A DNA stretch of 64,000 bases from Takifugu bimaculatus (taxonomy: Eukaryota > Chordata > Actinopteri > Tetraodontiformes > Tetraodontidae), in NCBI GenBank assembly GCA_004026145.2, contig CP034986.1, positions 9,399,197 through 9,463,196 on the forward strand, in the 5' to 3' direction. The translations under genes and the position numbers were made by a program. The notes beneath the pieces were generated by a model. The model was not told where the DNA came from. It ran no database searches and worked only from the letters and a program-made list of their open reading frames with translations. Shown piece after piece: positions 14,312-26,500 of the stretch (positions are counted from its first letter, which is position 1; every line of letters begins with the position of its first letter).

Positions 14312-17300
14312 ATGAGAAGTTGCTCTTGTGGGGAAACGTGTCCCGTGGGTGGAATTATGAGGCAACAGAACCCGGAGACGGACTTCCGCAGGAGCCGGAC
14401 TGGATCGGTTGTCACAGTTGACGTATTTTGTTTTCGTTGTTTTTGTCGTGCGGTTCAGTCGTTCGGTTTGACGTCCTGTCAAGGCTCCCGGCTAATTCCA
14501 TTCGCTCCGCTCCGTTTGGAATCTGGACCAAAAAAGAGCTGGAATTTTCCCCTCCTGGAGCGTCTGCCGGAGCACCGTGATGCATAATTCAACGTTTCTC
14601 TCCATCAGGCTAGCTGCATGTAGTTTTTATGAGCTAGAACTCGAGCTAGCACTGTTAGCTCCCGCGCACCTTCGGATAGGTCAAAGGTCAGCCGAGTCAG
14701 TGAGCCTGGCAGAGACAGAGTCGCCTCTCCGGGAGCTGGTCTGGCAACATTTCTTTCCCGGGTGTCGTGGCGAAGGATGAGCAACGGCGCTAACCTAACG
14801 GGAAGCGTCGGGCTCTGTGGTGTTTGGGAACGTGCTGACTGGTCTAATTTCAACGCTCCAGAATGAGAATTTTCCATCTTTCCTTCCCACTGCTCACCTC
14901 TGAGCCAATCGGGAAACACGTTGTCCGTTCACTTCCTGATGATGCTAAAGCTAATCAACCCTTTCCGCCAAACGCCATGACCTCGGTGAACCGGCTGCTG
15001 CAGCGCGATGATGGAAGGCTGTCGCTAACTTGGCAGGCTAGCGTGTAACCTGGCCTCGGCGGGGGGAACCGAAGACGGGCGGATACGCGTCGGTGTTACC
15101 TTAGCTGTCGGTCCTGGCTGTGAAAAGACGGAGGTTCCGCTCCGGTCTCTGGTTTATTAATAAGGTGCTAATGTGCGCTGGGCGGAGCTTGGCAGCCGTC
15201 GCGTTGGCGGCATCGACGGCACAGTTAGCGTCAGGACGGGCCGTCGTCAAGGCTCGTGGAAGAGAGTTCCGAGTGGGGAATGTGTCACTCGCCCGTCTCC
15301 TGACCCTAAAGGCCGACTCTGGAAGGGACGGCGCATGCTAGGCTAATGCTAGGCTAATGGTGGAGCTGAAGATGGCAAAGATGCTCTGTTACGTCACGGC
15401 GTGAAATTAGTTCAGCTCAGGTTCGGACCCTTTCTGACTGATCCAGGCTGAAGCGCTTCATGGCTGGAGGGCAATAAGAGGGAGAGTCGACGGGATAAAC
15501 ACAACCTCCCGCTATAAAAAAGCCACGCAACGAAATGTCATTTGAGGGGAACCGACTCGTAAACCCGCCGCCTCTGCAGGAACATTTAATCGCATTTGTT
15601 GTTATAGCAACGCTCGTCTGCGCTCAAATTTCGCAGCCCTGGAATAAACTTTAGCTGCTGCAGTTAGCCACATGCTAGCGAGGCTAAAGCCTGCTGAAGT
15701 ATCACGAACTGGGCCGCTCGCTTGGAGCCGCGGGGCCGTTTAGCCGAGCGATCGCCACGTTTGAGAGCAGAATTTCAATGTCCATCTGGGCTTCTCGGCG
15801 AATTTCTGATGTGTTTTGGCTCCACTTGACTCATTTCACGCGCTGCTGCCTCAGAAAAACGTCTCGCGGCCCCATTGTGCCACTTTTGGCCGCTCTTACG
15901 GCTCAGGAGGGGGGGGGGGTGATGGATGGACTGGATCAGGAATCGGGGGTCCTGCGATCGGTGCTGAGTCGGGCCTTTTTACCCTCGTTTAAAGAAACGG
16001 GGCAGTAAAACTGACGCCGCATTGATCAGGTGGAGCCTTGAAACCACGGTAACGGCCCGTTCCTGCCGTACTGCAGGTGAAGCCCACCCCCTCGGGGCAG
16101 CCGACCCCCCCCGGTGCTGATCACCGGGGGGTCCCGCTCGTTTGGCCGTTTCATGGTTATTTTTAAGCTGTGCTGGATGTTCTGGGCCCCCTGGTGGCGG
16201 GTTGGCAGAGGTTCGGCTCTCGTGTGGAGCAGCAGCGTTTCCCGACTGTTTGTTCTGTCCGGTCGGTGACGGCTGCCTGCTGACTCGGACCATCTGGACA
16301 GGTACTGGTGTCCATCCTTTGGCTTGGACGCAGCACGTCCTGTGTGTCTCTGCCGGGGGGGGGGGGCAGCAGGACGTCCGTGAAGAGGTTTTATGGCAGC
16401 ATCCTCTTTCATGATTTATCTCAAAGATTAATGACGGCGTTCCGACTTTCCCAGTTAGAGCCAACGTGATCGATAGCAGGCCGCCGCTTCCTGGTGCAGA
16501 ACTTCACATTAATGCTGATAAATGGCCTCCTTCGCACATTTGAACGTGCGGCCCTGCTTCGCTCACGACTTCCTCCGGATGCTGAAGAGATGCGGGAGAG
16601 TTTTCCCTCCGCTCGGACCTGCCGGGTCGTGTGATTCCGCCGCCGCGGTTCTGGTTTATTTTAGCCCCTGCAGTGTCATGGAAATCAAAGCGCGTCTGCC
16701 TTTTGTTATTTACATTGTGCTTTTTGCTCTGAATCTCTTACGGAACACTGGCTTCTCTTCAGAAGCCTTTTTCGGTTTATCTCTCGGCTGCTGGGGCCAC
16801 ATCTGGGATCAGGTTACGGACGCTTTCAGGAGGGAACGCTGTGGAGAGCTGAACCTTGAGGAGGATGGAGGAGGTTTTGACTCTAAGACGCGGCGATGGC
16901 GCCCTCTGCTGGCCCCATTCAGACCGTGCAGAACGACTGGGAATGTCGCTTTTTGATGTTTATTGATGGAACCTGCCTCTGAGGAACGTCATTGCTTTAT
17001 CTGTTCCTCAGAAACAGCCTCTGGACCAGAAGCTGCTTGAAGGTTGTTGATAATCTGCCTGAACGTCTTTGATCGACTCTGACTGTGGTGTGTTGATCAC
17101 AAGTCTTGTCTGACGTGCACGTGTCACTCAGCAACAGTGCTGGATGCTGGGCGCACGCTGCCTCCCCCTGGCGGATACAGGGTGCACTGCACCCCGCCAG
17201 GAAATTCCTGGCGTGTCCGTGACGGGCTGAAAGATGCCGTCATCTCATCTCGCTGCCAGTCTCAAGTGCTTCGTTGCTTCTAAAAATAAAACGTGAAAAA

Positions 17301-20300
17301 GCCGCTGTAGTTCTTCTGGACTCGGCTCTTGGTGACGTCTCACAAAGTGGCGTTGGAGTGATTGGCGCCCCGGCTGCTCGGCGTTGCCGCGTCGGCGGAT
17401 GGGAAAAGTGTTTATTGCACTTTGCTCTCTGCTGGGGTCTCGTTCTGCTCCCTTTGAGGGGAAATGAGCAGCACAGCTTTAACAACGTCTGTGAGGTCCC
17501 AGCAGTGATGTCACGAGCCCGCCGCCACCGCCGCCGCGGTTTCCATCGGAACCCGGCTCTTCACAGGCCTCCTGTGGCCGCGGCTGTTTTTAAACGGGCT
17601 ATTAGAGGAGCAGCGGGCGGAGAAACCTGCGCCCAGCGGCCTCCTGCAGGTCGGCGACCTTCCATGGAGCAGCGAGTATCCACTGATGAAGAGGAAACGG
17701 GAGAGGAGGCGCAGCGGGAAGCAGCTGTGGGAAAGGATGGCAGGCGGAGCTGCAGGGGATCGGCGTGCACGGGACCCACGCGCATCACACGTGCACGACG
17801 CCGCGTACGCTGGCGCCTGTTTGATGTAAAATGGCCTCTAAGTTTGAGTCCGATCAAGTTGTTTTAGAGGCTGAGCTGATGGGAGATGACTGACATCAGA
17901 GAACCGGATCAGAACCGGATCAGAACCGGATCAGAGAACCGGATTTTCTGGAACTTCAAATTGGAAAGAAAAGTCATTTTCTGCTCCTGAATAATTAGAA
18001 AAGCCTTTGAAACGGACCCATCTGCTCTGATCACACAGAACCGGTCCCAGTTAGATTGAACCCGGGTCTCTGATTACCCCCCCGCCCCCCCCCAGTAATT
18101 GCAGTTCCAACGCCGGCCGCGCTCCGGCGACTCAAAGGCTCTTGACCTTCAGAGCGACGGCGGTCCGGCCTTTGCCTTTGTGTGCGCGTTTGTGCACGTG
18201 GAGCGGGAACGTCTGCAGGAGCCCTGAGAGCAACAAAGGGCCAGTTAATGGACCGGGAACAAATTGGTACTTGATTGTGGAGGTCGGCTGGTGTGTTGTG
18301 TGTGTGTGTGTGTGTGTGTGTGTGGGCGGCAGAGGACAGCAAAAGTGGGTCTTTCTCTTCTATTTTCCAGGGCATCGGTACCGCTGCTGCCTCCAGACCT
18401 TCTGATTAATCTAAAGAATCCCCCTCAAAGTGGGTCCAAGTCAGACGAGCGGGCGACAGAAGTCCCCCGTCTGGTTCTGTCAGAACCCCTGTCTGAAGTC
18501 CCCGTCTGGTTCTGTCAGAACCCCCGTCTGAAGTCCCCGTCTGGTTCTGTCAGGTGCATTAATGACACCCTGGATGCTGAAGTGGGAGACTTTCTGTTGG
18601 TCCAATCCTGGACACTACTATCACCACCCCAGCAGTCGGGCCCCCAGCAGTCGGGCCCCCAGCAGACGGGCCCCCAGCAGTCGGGCCCCCAGCAGTCGGG
18701 CCCCCAGCAGTCGGCCCCCAGCAGACGGGCCCCCAGCAACGGAGTCCCCCCCCAGCAGTACGGGCCCCAGCAGTCGGGCCCCCAGCAGTCGGCCCCCAGC
18801 AGACGGGCCCCCAGCAGTCGGGCCCCCAGCAGTCGGCCCCCAGCAGTCAGGCCCCCAGCAGTCGGGCCCCTCCCACAGGCCGACCTGAGGGTGTTTGTGT
18901 TTGACCCTCCTCAGCAGCTGTAGCCTCATCTGAAACCTTAGCGTGTACGTCCCTCACAGACCACTAGGGGGCGCTGAAGGTGCGAGCTGGGATGTTGCTG
19001 CTGTGGTCTTGAGCCACAGAGACAAGCGGCCGTTAGCATGAGCGCGTAGCGGAGACGCTCTCAGGGATGTTTGGGTGGAATTTTAATATTTACTCCCAGC
19101 AGCTGTTAGCACTAGTGGACACAGGACGTCCATGTTTGGTCACCCCCCCCCCCCCCCCCCCCCCTCCCCGCCAGCTTCGAAATCCCCCCCCCCCCATGAG
19201 TAGAGAGGTCTGTACCAGCGTTCCCAGTGTGGTCAATGGCTCCCCGCTCAGCGCACAGCTAACGTAGGTGCTCGGCAGTGCAGAGGAGCGCGCACGCCGC
19301 GGCGAGCGGCTAACGAGCTCTCGCTTCAGAGCGGGAAAACGGGGAAGGGGGGGGGGAGCATGCGCCTGGAAAGATTGAAAACTCTCCCACTGCCGTGGCT
19401 CCGCGGACTGCCCACCTCGCCGGAGTATAAAGGGAAGTTCAGAGCGGAGAAGCGGCTTTCTCCGGAAGCCTTTCTTCCCTCTCCGCTCCCGTCAAATGTC
19501 TTTGTGAAGCCGTCCTCGTGTGGGAGGAGAAGTGTGCGCGCAATCTCAACACTTCCAGATCCGTACGTGTGAAAGTCTGGAGGGCATCATGGGGGCTTTG
19601 ATGGTCATCTTCTCTGTCCAGCCCAGGCAGAAGGCGAAGACCAAAGGTAGGCTGCCTTTCTTTACCTCTCCTCCTCACCTGAGGACTCTCCTCCATCACC
19701 ACGCTCCAACTTGCTGCACCACCGGCGTGTGAAATCCACTCGGAATTTCGCTCCGAGAGAGCCGGAGAGCAAAATCCAGGAGGGAGCGTCGGCAGCGACC
19801 TCCAGCAATCGATCAGAGCGGACACGCGTGTGCGCCGTTAGCATGTTTTACCTGCCAAGAACGACAGTAGTTCCACACACGCGTCATTACAGTCGGAGCA
19901 TTTATGTAAATAAATGTGTCCTGAAAGGTGAATTAAAGGTGCAAAAGGGGGGCGGAGTTTGTCTTCTGCGTCTGTTAGCATTGGGAGCTAATGCTTCGCC
20001 AGCCCAGCTGTCGACCCGCTCCAGAATCACCGACCCTCCTCCCGAATCACTAAACTCCAAACTCGAGCCCTCGGCTAACGCTAACGTTAGCACGAAGATA
20101 GCGAGGCCACCTCGAACGTTCACGATCGACAGGCACCTGTCAGAAACCAGATATCAGGACCCCTCATCTGTCCTGCCAGACCCGGGTCTGGACCCTGGTT
20201 CTGTGTACTGACAGAACCTCTTGTTCTCAGGTGTCAGCATGTTTGTCTTCGAGTGCTTCTGGGGGACGTTTCCGCTCAATATTTTAACGTATTTCATTTA

Positions 20301-23300
20301 TTTGAGCCAGTTTTTAAGCCCCATTTTACGCATCCACTCCAACTTCCTGTATCATCCCGCGGAATATCGTCCCATCACGTCTCTTTCCGCACTACTTCCT
20401 GTCCTAGAGGACGAGAGCGTCCAGCTCTGACTGTGTGGGGACGCTGAGAGCTGCTTCACTTCCCACTCGACTGTTCTCGCCGTTGTTCCCTCCGACACCA
20501 TGCCGGTGCTGCGAGCGCCCACGGGAACTTTGGCCCCTCCCCCCTCCCCGCCGCCAGCGTTCCCGCCTCTCCCAAATGTCCCGGCGCCGCCGTGCTTGTC
20601 CTTGTTGGCGGGGGTCTGTGATTGTTGGTTGAAGTGTCTCGACTGTTTGTGCTGCTGGGAGTGTTGTGATTGTGTGGGAGTGGAAGAGGAACGCTGGGAG
20701 GGGCGCTGCTCCGGTGGAGCGAGCGGAACCGGCGGCGGTGACTCAGCGGGCCGACTGCTAAAGCAGCGCTGATGTCCTTCACATTCAGGATTCTGGTTGC
20801 TCGAGTTCCCGGACAAAGATCCGTTGTGACGCGGCTCCTGGATCTGGAGTCGGGTTCTGCTGGCTGCTGGCGCCGGCTCCGTCCGGGCCTTCTGGTGTTT
20901 ACAGATCTGAGCGTGGACGGCGGCTGACCGCCGGGAGAGCAGCTGTCGTTCGGGGGGGGGGGGGGGGCAGCCGTGTCGCCACGATCCCCTCTGGTCAAAC
21001 CGGGCCCGGAGCTGAAATGATCCTCTTCTGCGGATCTCTTACATACCAGTTCTGGTCCTGTCCTGGGTTTGTGACCCCAACAAGCCAAAATCTCCCCTTT
21101 AACAGGTGGAAACCTCAAGCAGGACCGGGCTCGTTGGGGGCAGATGGGTCCGGGTGGGGGGTGCTGTGGGAATAGTTTCAGCCTCTCCTGATGGTCCCTG
21201 TCGCCATGGACCATCAGAACTACAGGCCGGTATCGGGATCACCTTTAACAGGTCCCACGGTCCCAGAACGGATGCATTTGTTGGAAAACTTGTCTCTCTT
21301 CTCCGATATGCAAATGCGTGATGAGAGGAGCCGGGCGGCTCCGGGTCCCCCGCTGGGATCCGCTGGGATCCGCTGTCATCAGGAACCTGTAATCTGGGTC
21401 CTGGGGACGTCACCCTCCTCTGTTTCTGTTTCACCCCCTAAATTAGCATTTAAATTGAAAAGCTAAAGCCGCGTCGCCTGGCTTTTGGGCTGCGGCGAGC
21501 TTGCTTTGGGTTTATCGCGGCGCCGCTCGGAACGCTGGGTGGAATGGATCCGCGTGGCCCCGGGGGGGTCCTCCGCCGGCGCTGAGAGGGCTCACGTGGA
21601 ACTGGATTAATGAGCGGCGCCGTGCTCAGAGAGGCTCTGCAGGTGTGGAGAGCTGAGCTCAGCGGTGGGCAGAGTAGGTCACGCCAACAGCTGCGGTCAC
21701 CATGGCGACCCGTGCTGCCTTCAGGGGCGGGGCCGCTTCATCCGGTCCTGCTGGGTAACTGGGAAAAAACTCAAAAATCCAGGTTCCTGAGGAGAACCGG
21801 GAGGACGGGTCAAAGCCTGTCGAGAGCGTTGGTGGGAACGTTGAATCGACCAGAGCATCAAAGCGTTTTTAGGAGGTTTATCGCTTTAAAAATCTCTTTG
21901 AACTCGAGAATATCAGGAAATGTGAAGAATATCCTCCACGGACGGAGCGCCTGCTCCTGTAATACCGAGTGTTTCCGCTTGGGGGCGACAAGATCAAAGG
22001 AATGAGCTTCACGCGCAGCAGAGAAACAGACTTGAATCAGTTTATTGATCCAGGTCGATCGCCCGTATCCATGGAGACGCTCTCAGGTGCCGAATGGACA
22101 CAGAAAATTCCTCAGGTTGACCTGAAACTTTGAAAGTTAAAGTTTCCTGTCAGGATTCGTGGTGCAAACGGATCAGAACCAGCACATTCGGACCAGTCCA
22201 CGGCCCAAACTGTCCATTCAAGATTCCAACAAACCTTATTAGTGAGGCTGAAGACCCAAACGGGTTCTGTGGACCTGGACCCGTCCCGGTGGTCTCATCG
22301 GGTCTCATCTTTATGTTGGAGCTGTCGTCCTGATTGAACTTTGACCTCAGGCCCGTCCTGAATGTCCTCTGGAGGTCGTCGATGTTTAACCTCTGTCCGT
22401 TTGGGGTCAAGATGATGATTTTCTTACTAAACAGTAACAACAAAAGTGTAAACAGGAAATAAACAAGTTGCTCCTCACGTCATCAGTTAGAGGTTTAATT
22501 AAACTAGTTGGTGATCGGCCCCAGAGACCTGGGGTCCAGACCTGAGGCCCGGGCCTGGAGTCTGGACCTGGGGGTCCTTACCTGGGGTCTGGACCTGGAG
22601 TCTGGACCTGGAGTCTGGACCTGGGGTCTGGACCTGGGGCCCGGACCTGAGAGCCTTACCTGGGGCCTGGACCTGGGGTCCTTACCTGGGTCCCAGACCT
22701 GGATTCTGGACCTGGGGCCCAGACCTGGAGTCTGGATCTTGGGTCCTTACCTGGGGACTGGACCTGGGGTCCGGACCTGGTCCTTACCTGAGGCCTGGAC
22801 CTGGAGTCTGGACCTGGAGCCTGGATCTGGGTTCCAGGATTGACAAACGTTTGGCTGTGATCCATCAGAGTTCTTGATTCTGGATCAGTTTAATACCTGG
22901 ATCCCACTTGATCAGAATCCATCTTTAAGGGCTCACAGGTCCAAATGAACCGGAGCGGTTCTGCTCAGCCCCCCCCTCCCCGCCCCCCCCCCCCCCCCGG
23001 CGCCGCCACGCTCCTCTGCACTGATGCGTTATTAGGCAGCAATTACCGTCATCACCATCACACTCTGATTGATCCGACACCCGGCGCTGATGACACCTGA
23101 TGATTTCACGGCCATTAGCCCAACGGCCTGATTACGGCGCCGCTCCGGCGCCGCTGATTGGAGCGCAGGCGGGAAGTTTGTGGAAAATCACGCTGACATT
23201 TGTGTCAAATGGGTGTTTTTCCCTGTCTGCACCTTTGTGGCGCCGTGTCCTCCTACACGGTCCTCACACTCACACACACACACGCGCGCTCACACACACT

Positions 23301-23500
23301 CACTCACTCACTCACACACTCACACGCTCACACGCTCACACACACTCACTCACTCACTCACTCACTCACACACTCACACGCTCACACACACTCACTCACT
23401 CACACTCACACACACACGCTCACACACACACTCACTCACACACACGCTCACACACACACACTCACTCACACACACACACACACGCTCACACACACACTCA

Positions 23501-23535
<35 letters not shown>

Positions 23536-26500
23536 TTGCTCTTGAGGTTTGAGTCCCATATTTGGTTCCTGCTCCACTGCCTCACCTGTGGGGGGTCTGT
23601 AGAGGTGGGTGCAGCGTCGGCGGACGTTTGGGGCCCCCCCTGCCAGGGTCGGGTCGGGTCGGGGGCTGGGGGGGTTCCGGCCCAACGAGCCGGCAGCGGT
23701 GCCGGTGAGAGGCTGCGGAGGTCGCTGCTGATCCGCTGGTGTTGCTGACTTGTGGGGCCGGTCGGGTGGGGGGAGGTTAAAGGTCAGGCAATGACCCATC
23801 TGTTTGTTGTCAGACGGATTCCGCCGACCGCAGGTGTATTTTTACCTGCGGACGTCTCGCTGCTCGGCCGTGTTGTCTTTCTACGTGACCCCGACCTTGT
23901 CCCTCTGTCCTCTGTCCTCTGGGCGTCTCGGCTTTATTTTAAGGCGATGAGGTCACCACAGGCGGCCGCCCTGAGCCTCAGTAGCTGTCTGTGTTCACCT
24001 GCAAGGGGGCGTGTCCCAGGGCGTCCAGCCGACCAATCAAATCACGGGGTGCTGTGGCGCTGCCCCCCCCGCGTACCCTCGAGTGTGACCTCATTAACCC
24101 TGAGAGACCTATAACCATCTAATCAGAACCCTGGTTACCAGCGCCAACACCAGCCGTTAGCTCGTTAGCGCGGTTAGAGATGCGACCCTCTTGTTCCCCC
24201 ACTTACCTCCAGGGCAAATCTGCCCTCATCGGGGGGGTGGAAGGGGGTGGGGGGAGCTGCTCTGTGGGTCTCTTTTTTCCTCGTCTCTTTTTCCTCCACC
24301 AGCATCAAGTTCTCGCCGACTCTATTTTTCCCCATTCTCACATCCCGCCCCCTCGCCTTTGTTCTCGCCACCTTCCTCCCCCCTCCCTCCCTCCCTCCCC
24401 TCCACACGCTCGCCCTCCCTCCCTCCCTCCCTCCCTCGCCGTCTCGGCTCAGACCCGGAGATGCGGGGCTCCTGACTGGCCTGCACTCAGCGCTGCTCGC
24501 CGGGCTCCGTGTCCCCGGACACGGACGCGCTCTGAGCGCTCCGACATGTTGACCATGAACCTGGAGGGGCTGGAAATGATCGCTGTGCTGGTGGTGGTGG
24601 TCCTCTTTGTGAAGGTTCTGGACCGGTTCGGTTTGTTAGCAGCCAGCTACGACGGTAAGGAAACTCCCGCATCTGCCACACTTTTTTTTTAGGTGGGGGG
24701 GGTGCAACTAGTTGTTGAAATTGTTGCTAACGATGGCAGCAGCGTAGCGTCGGAGTTCTTTAATTCAGCGTGCGCTTCAGGTTTGGGAGGAGTTACGGAG
24801 GCTTCGTTAGCAGCCACCTGCTGCTAATTGGCTGCCTCGTGCACTCGTCCAGCATGGTGCCGCTAATCCTTGAGTTGTGGGTTTGTCATCCCAGGGTCTC
24901 AGGTTCGCGTCCCGACACGGCGCCGCGCCTCTTATTGCGTTTGAAGTTGGACGCTGGCGGCGCGCCCGTTGCTAACGCGTTTAGCCGCGCGGAGAAAGTT
25001 TGGTGATGTGATGAGGTTATAAATGGACACGGCGGCAACAATGGTTGAACCCGGACCCGCTGGAGGTTTGACGACACCTTTTTCATTTATTTATTTCCTC
25101 CGACGTGTGAGCGGAACTCTGAGGAAGCCACCTGTTGTTTCTGCTCTCCCGAGGTTGCCAAAGTAAGTTAGCGCGGCGCACGGCTATTAAACTCCCTCTG
25201 AAGTCGGCGAAACCTGCAGCGACGGTGCAGGAAAAACCTCTTCGGGACACTAATTTACCATGACAACAAGATCAAATGATTAATGAGGGAAAGCCAAATC
25301 TCAATTAAACCTCTAATTAGCCTTTTCCTGCCCCAAAACGATGTGATTGATGTCTGGCTTCGGGGAATTTTGCCCAATAATGTTGAATCCGAGTCGCTTC
25401 TCAGCAGCTCTGATTAAACGTTTGATTAATAAGAACGTCGTCTTTTGGCTTTAATAACTCGCTGCAGAAACGGCTCGTCACGGTTAGCAGGAGTCAAATC
25501 TGCCTCGGTAAGAGCTTTTAAAGGTATTTTTTAACTATTTTCATGTGAATATGATTTAATATTAATGATAAAAGTGAGAGGTTGCTCACTCCTCTCGGGT
25601 TAGCGTTAGCGCTAACGGCTCCTCTCGTTAGCGACAGCGCTGCACCACGGGCGAGCGCCGGCGTGATGGCGTTGAGCTGAAGGTGTGACGTTCATCCGCC
25701 ACAGAGGGAAAGAAAAGGGAATAAACAGGTCGGCCCCGATTTGTAAATAATACAATTTAAAACCGAGAGGTTTTAATCAAGGAGGAGATTCTGGTTGAAC
25801 TTCAGGGGTTTGTCTTTAAAGGTCGGGTGTGTAGGATTTTCAGGTGGCGCCAATTCTCTCCCAATCTGTTGCCGCCATCTTTGATTTTACAGGGTGGTTG
25901 TCGTTGTTGTTGTTGTTTTTGTGTCCTGAACTCGTAATTTCTTCATTCACCAAAATGAGATTTAGTCTTCTGTGGTATCGGGAGGGGCGCGATGTTGGCA
26001 AGGTTTCACGTGCACACATGCTGCGTGATTTTGACTAATACAGTCGGATAAGCGGTCCGTGCACGTTTCTGTGGGAGTAATTCACCGATCAGCCAGCAGA
26101 GGGAGCCAACGAGCTGCTGATCTGGAGGAATAAAGTGTTTAATTTTCATTTTCACACACAAATAAACACGATTCAGGAGTTAGAAACACTTAATAAGCTT
26201 CACTCAGTGCTGTTTAAGAGATTTGCTTTCAGTTAAATGGCTTTTGATTTCAAATCATTCAGATTAACAACGTTTTAGTGGTTGAGTGTAAAACTCCCAT
26301 TTCTGTTTGCCTGTTTTTGTCTTCATGTCAGTTTGCTGTGATGTATTTCTAGCCTGGATCATCCGTTAGCTGTGTTTAGCTCAGTTTAGCTGCGTTTGGC
26401 TCAGTTTAGCTGCGTTTAGCTGCGTTTAACTCAGTTTAGCTGCGTTTGGCTCAGTTTAGCTCAGTTTAGCTCAGTTTAGCTGTGTTTAGCTGCGTTTGGC

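Larger units (their letters stand above)
6667..19400 (+). other. kcnip4: kcnip4 intron between the MSCRKRC and myristoylated first exons
   Basis: About 12.7 kb of non-coding sequence. It holds a GGACCAGGTAGG-type minisatellite (about 7918-8100), a (GT)n array (14232-14311), several GCTAA/TTAGC clusters, an AGAACCGGATC repeat (about 17896-17942), two CCCC-rich minisatellites around 18.5-18.9 kb and a 22-base C run. No further exon could be supported. Confidence 0.6.
19647..24375 (+). other. kcnip4: kcnip4 intron between the myristoylated and KChIP4a-type exons
   Basis: Non-coding. It contains a GGACCTGG-type minisatellite (about 22530-22850), C-rich runs near 22970-23000 and a 270-base CA/CTCA microsatellite (23262-23532). 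A possible exon at 20240-20430 was considered and not supported. Confidence 0.6.

Noticed and set aside
14117..14587. Open frames with long Cys-Val or His-Thr runs
   Set aside because: Translations of the (GT)n microsatellite; also seen at 23.2-23.5 kb and 44.7 kb.
18264..18929. 219- and 108-residue proline/serine-rich frames
   Set aside because: Produced by the 15-base minisatellite; no splice signals or family match.
20240..20447. Hydrophobic frame beginning MFVFECFWGTFPL as another KChIP first exon
   Set aside because: It lacks a phase-1 donor and any resemblance to known KChIP N-termini.
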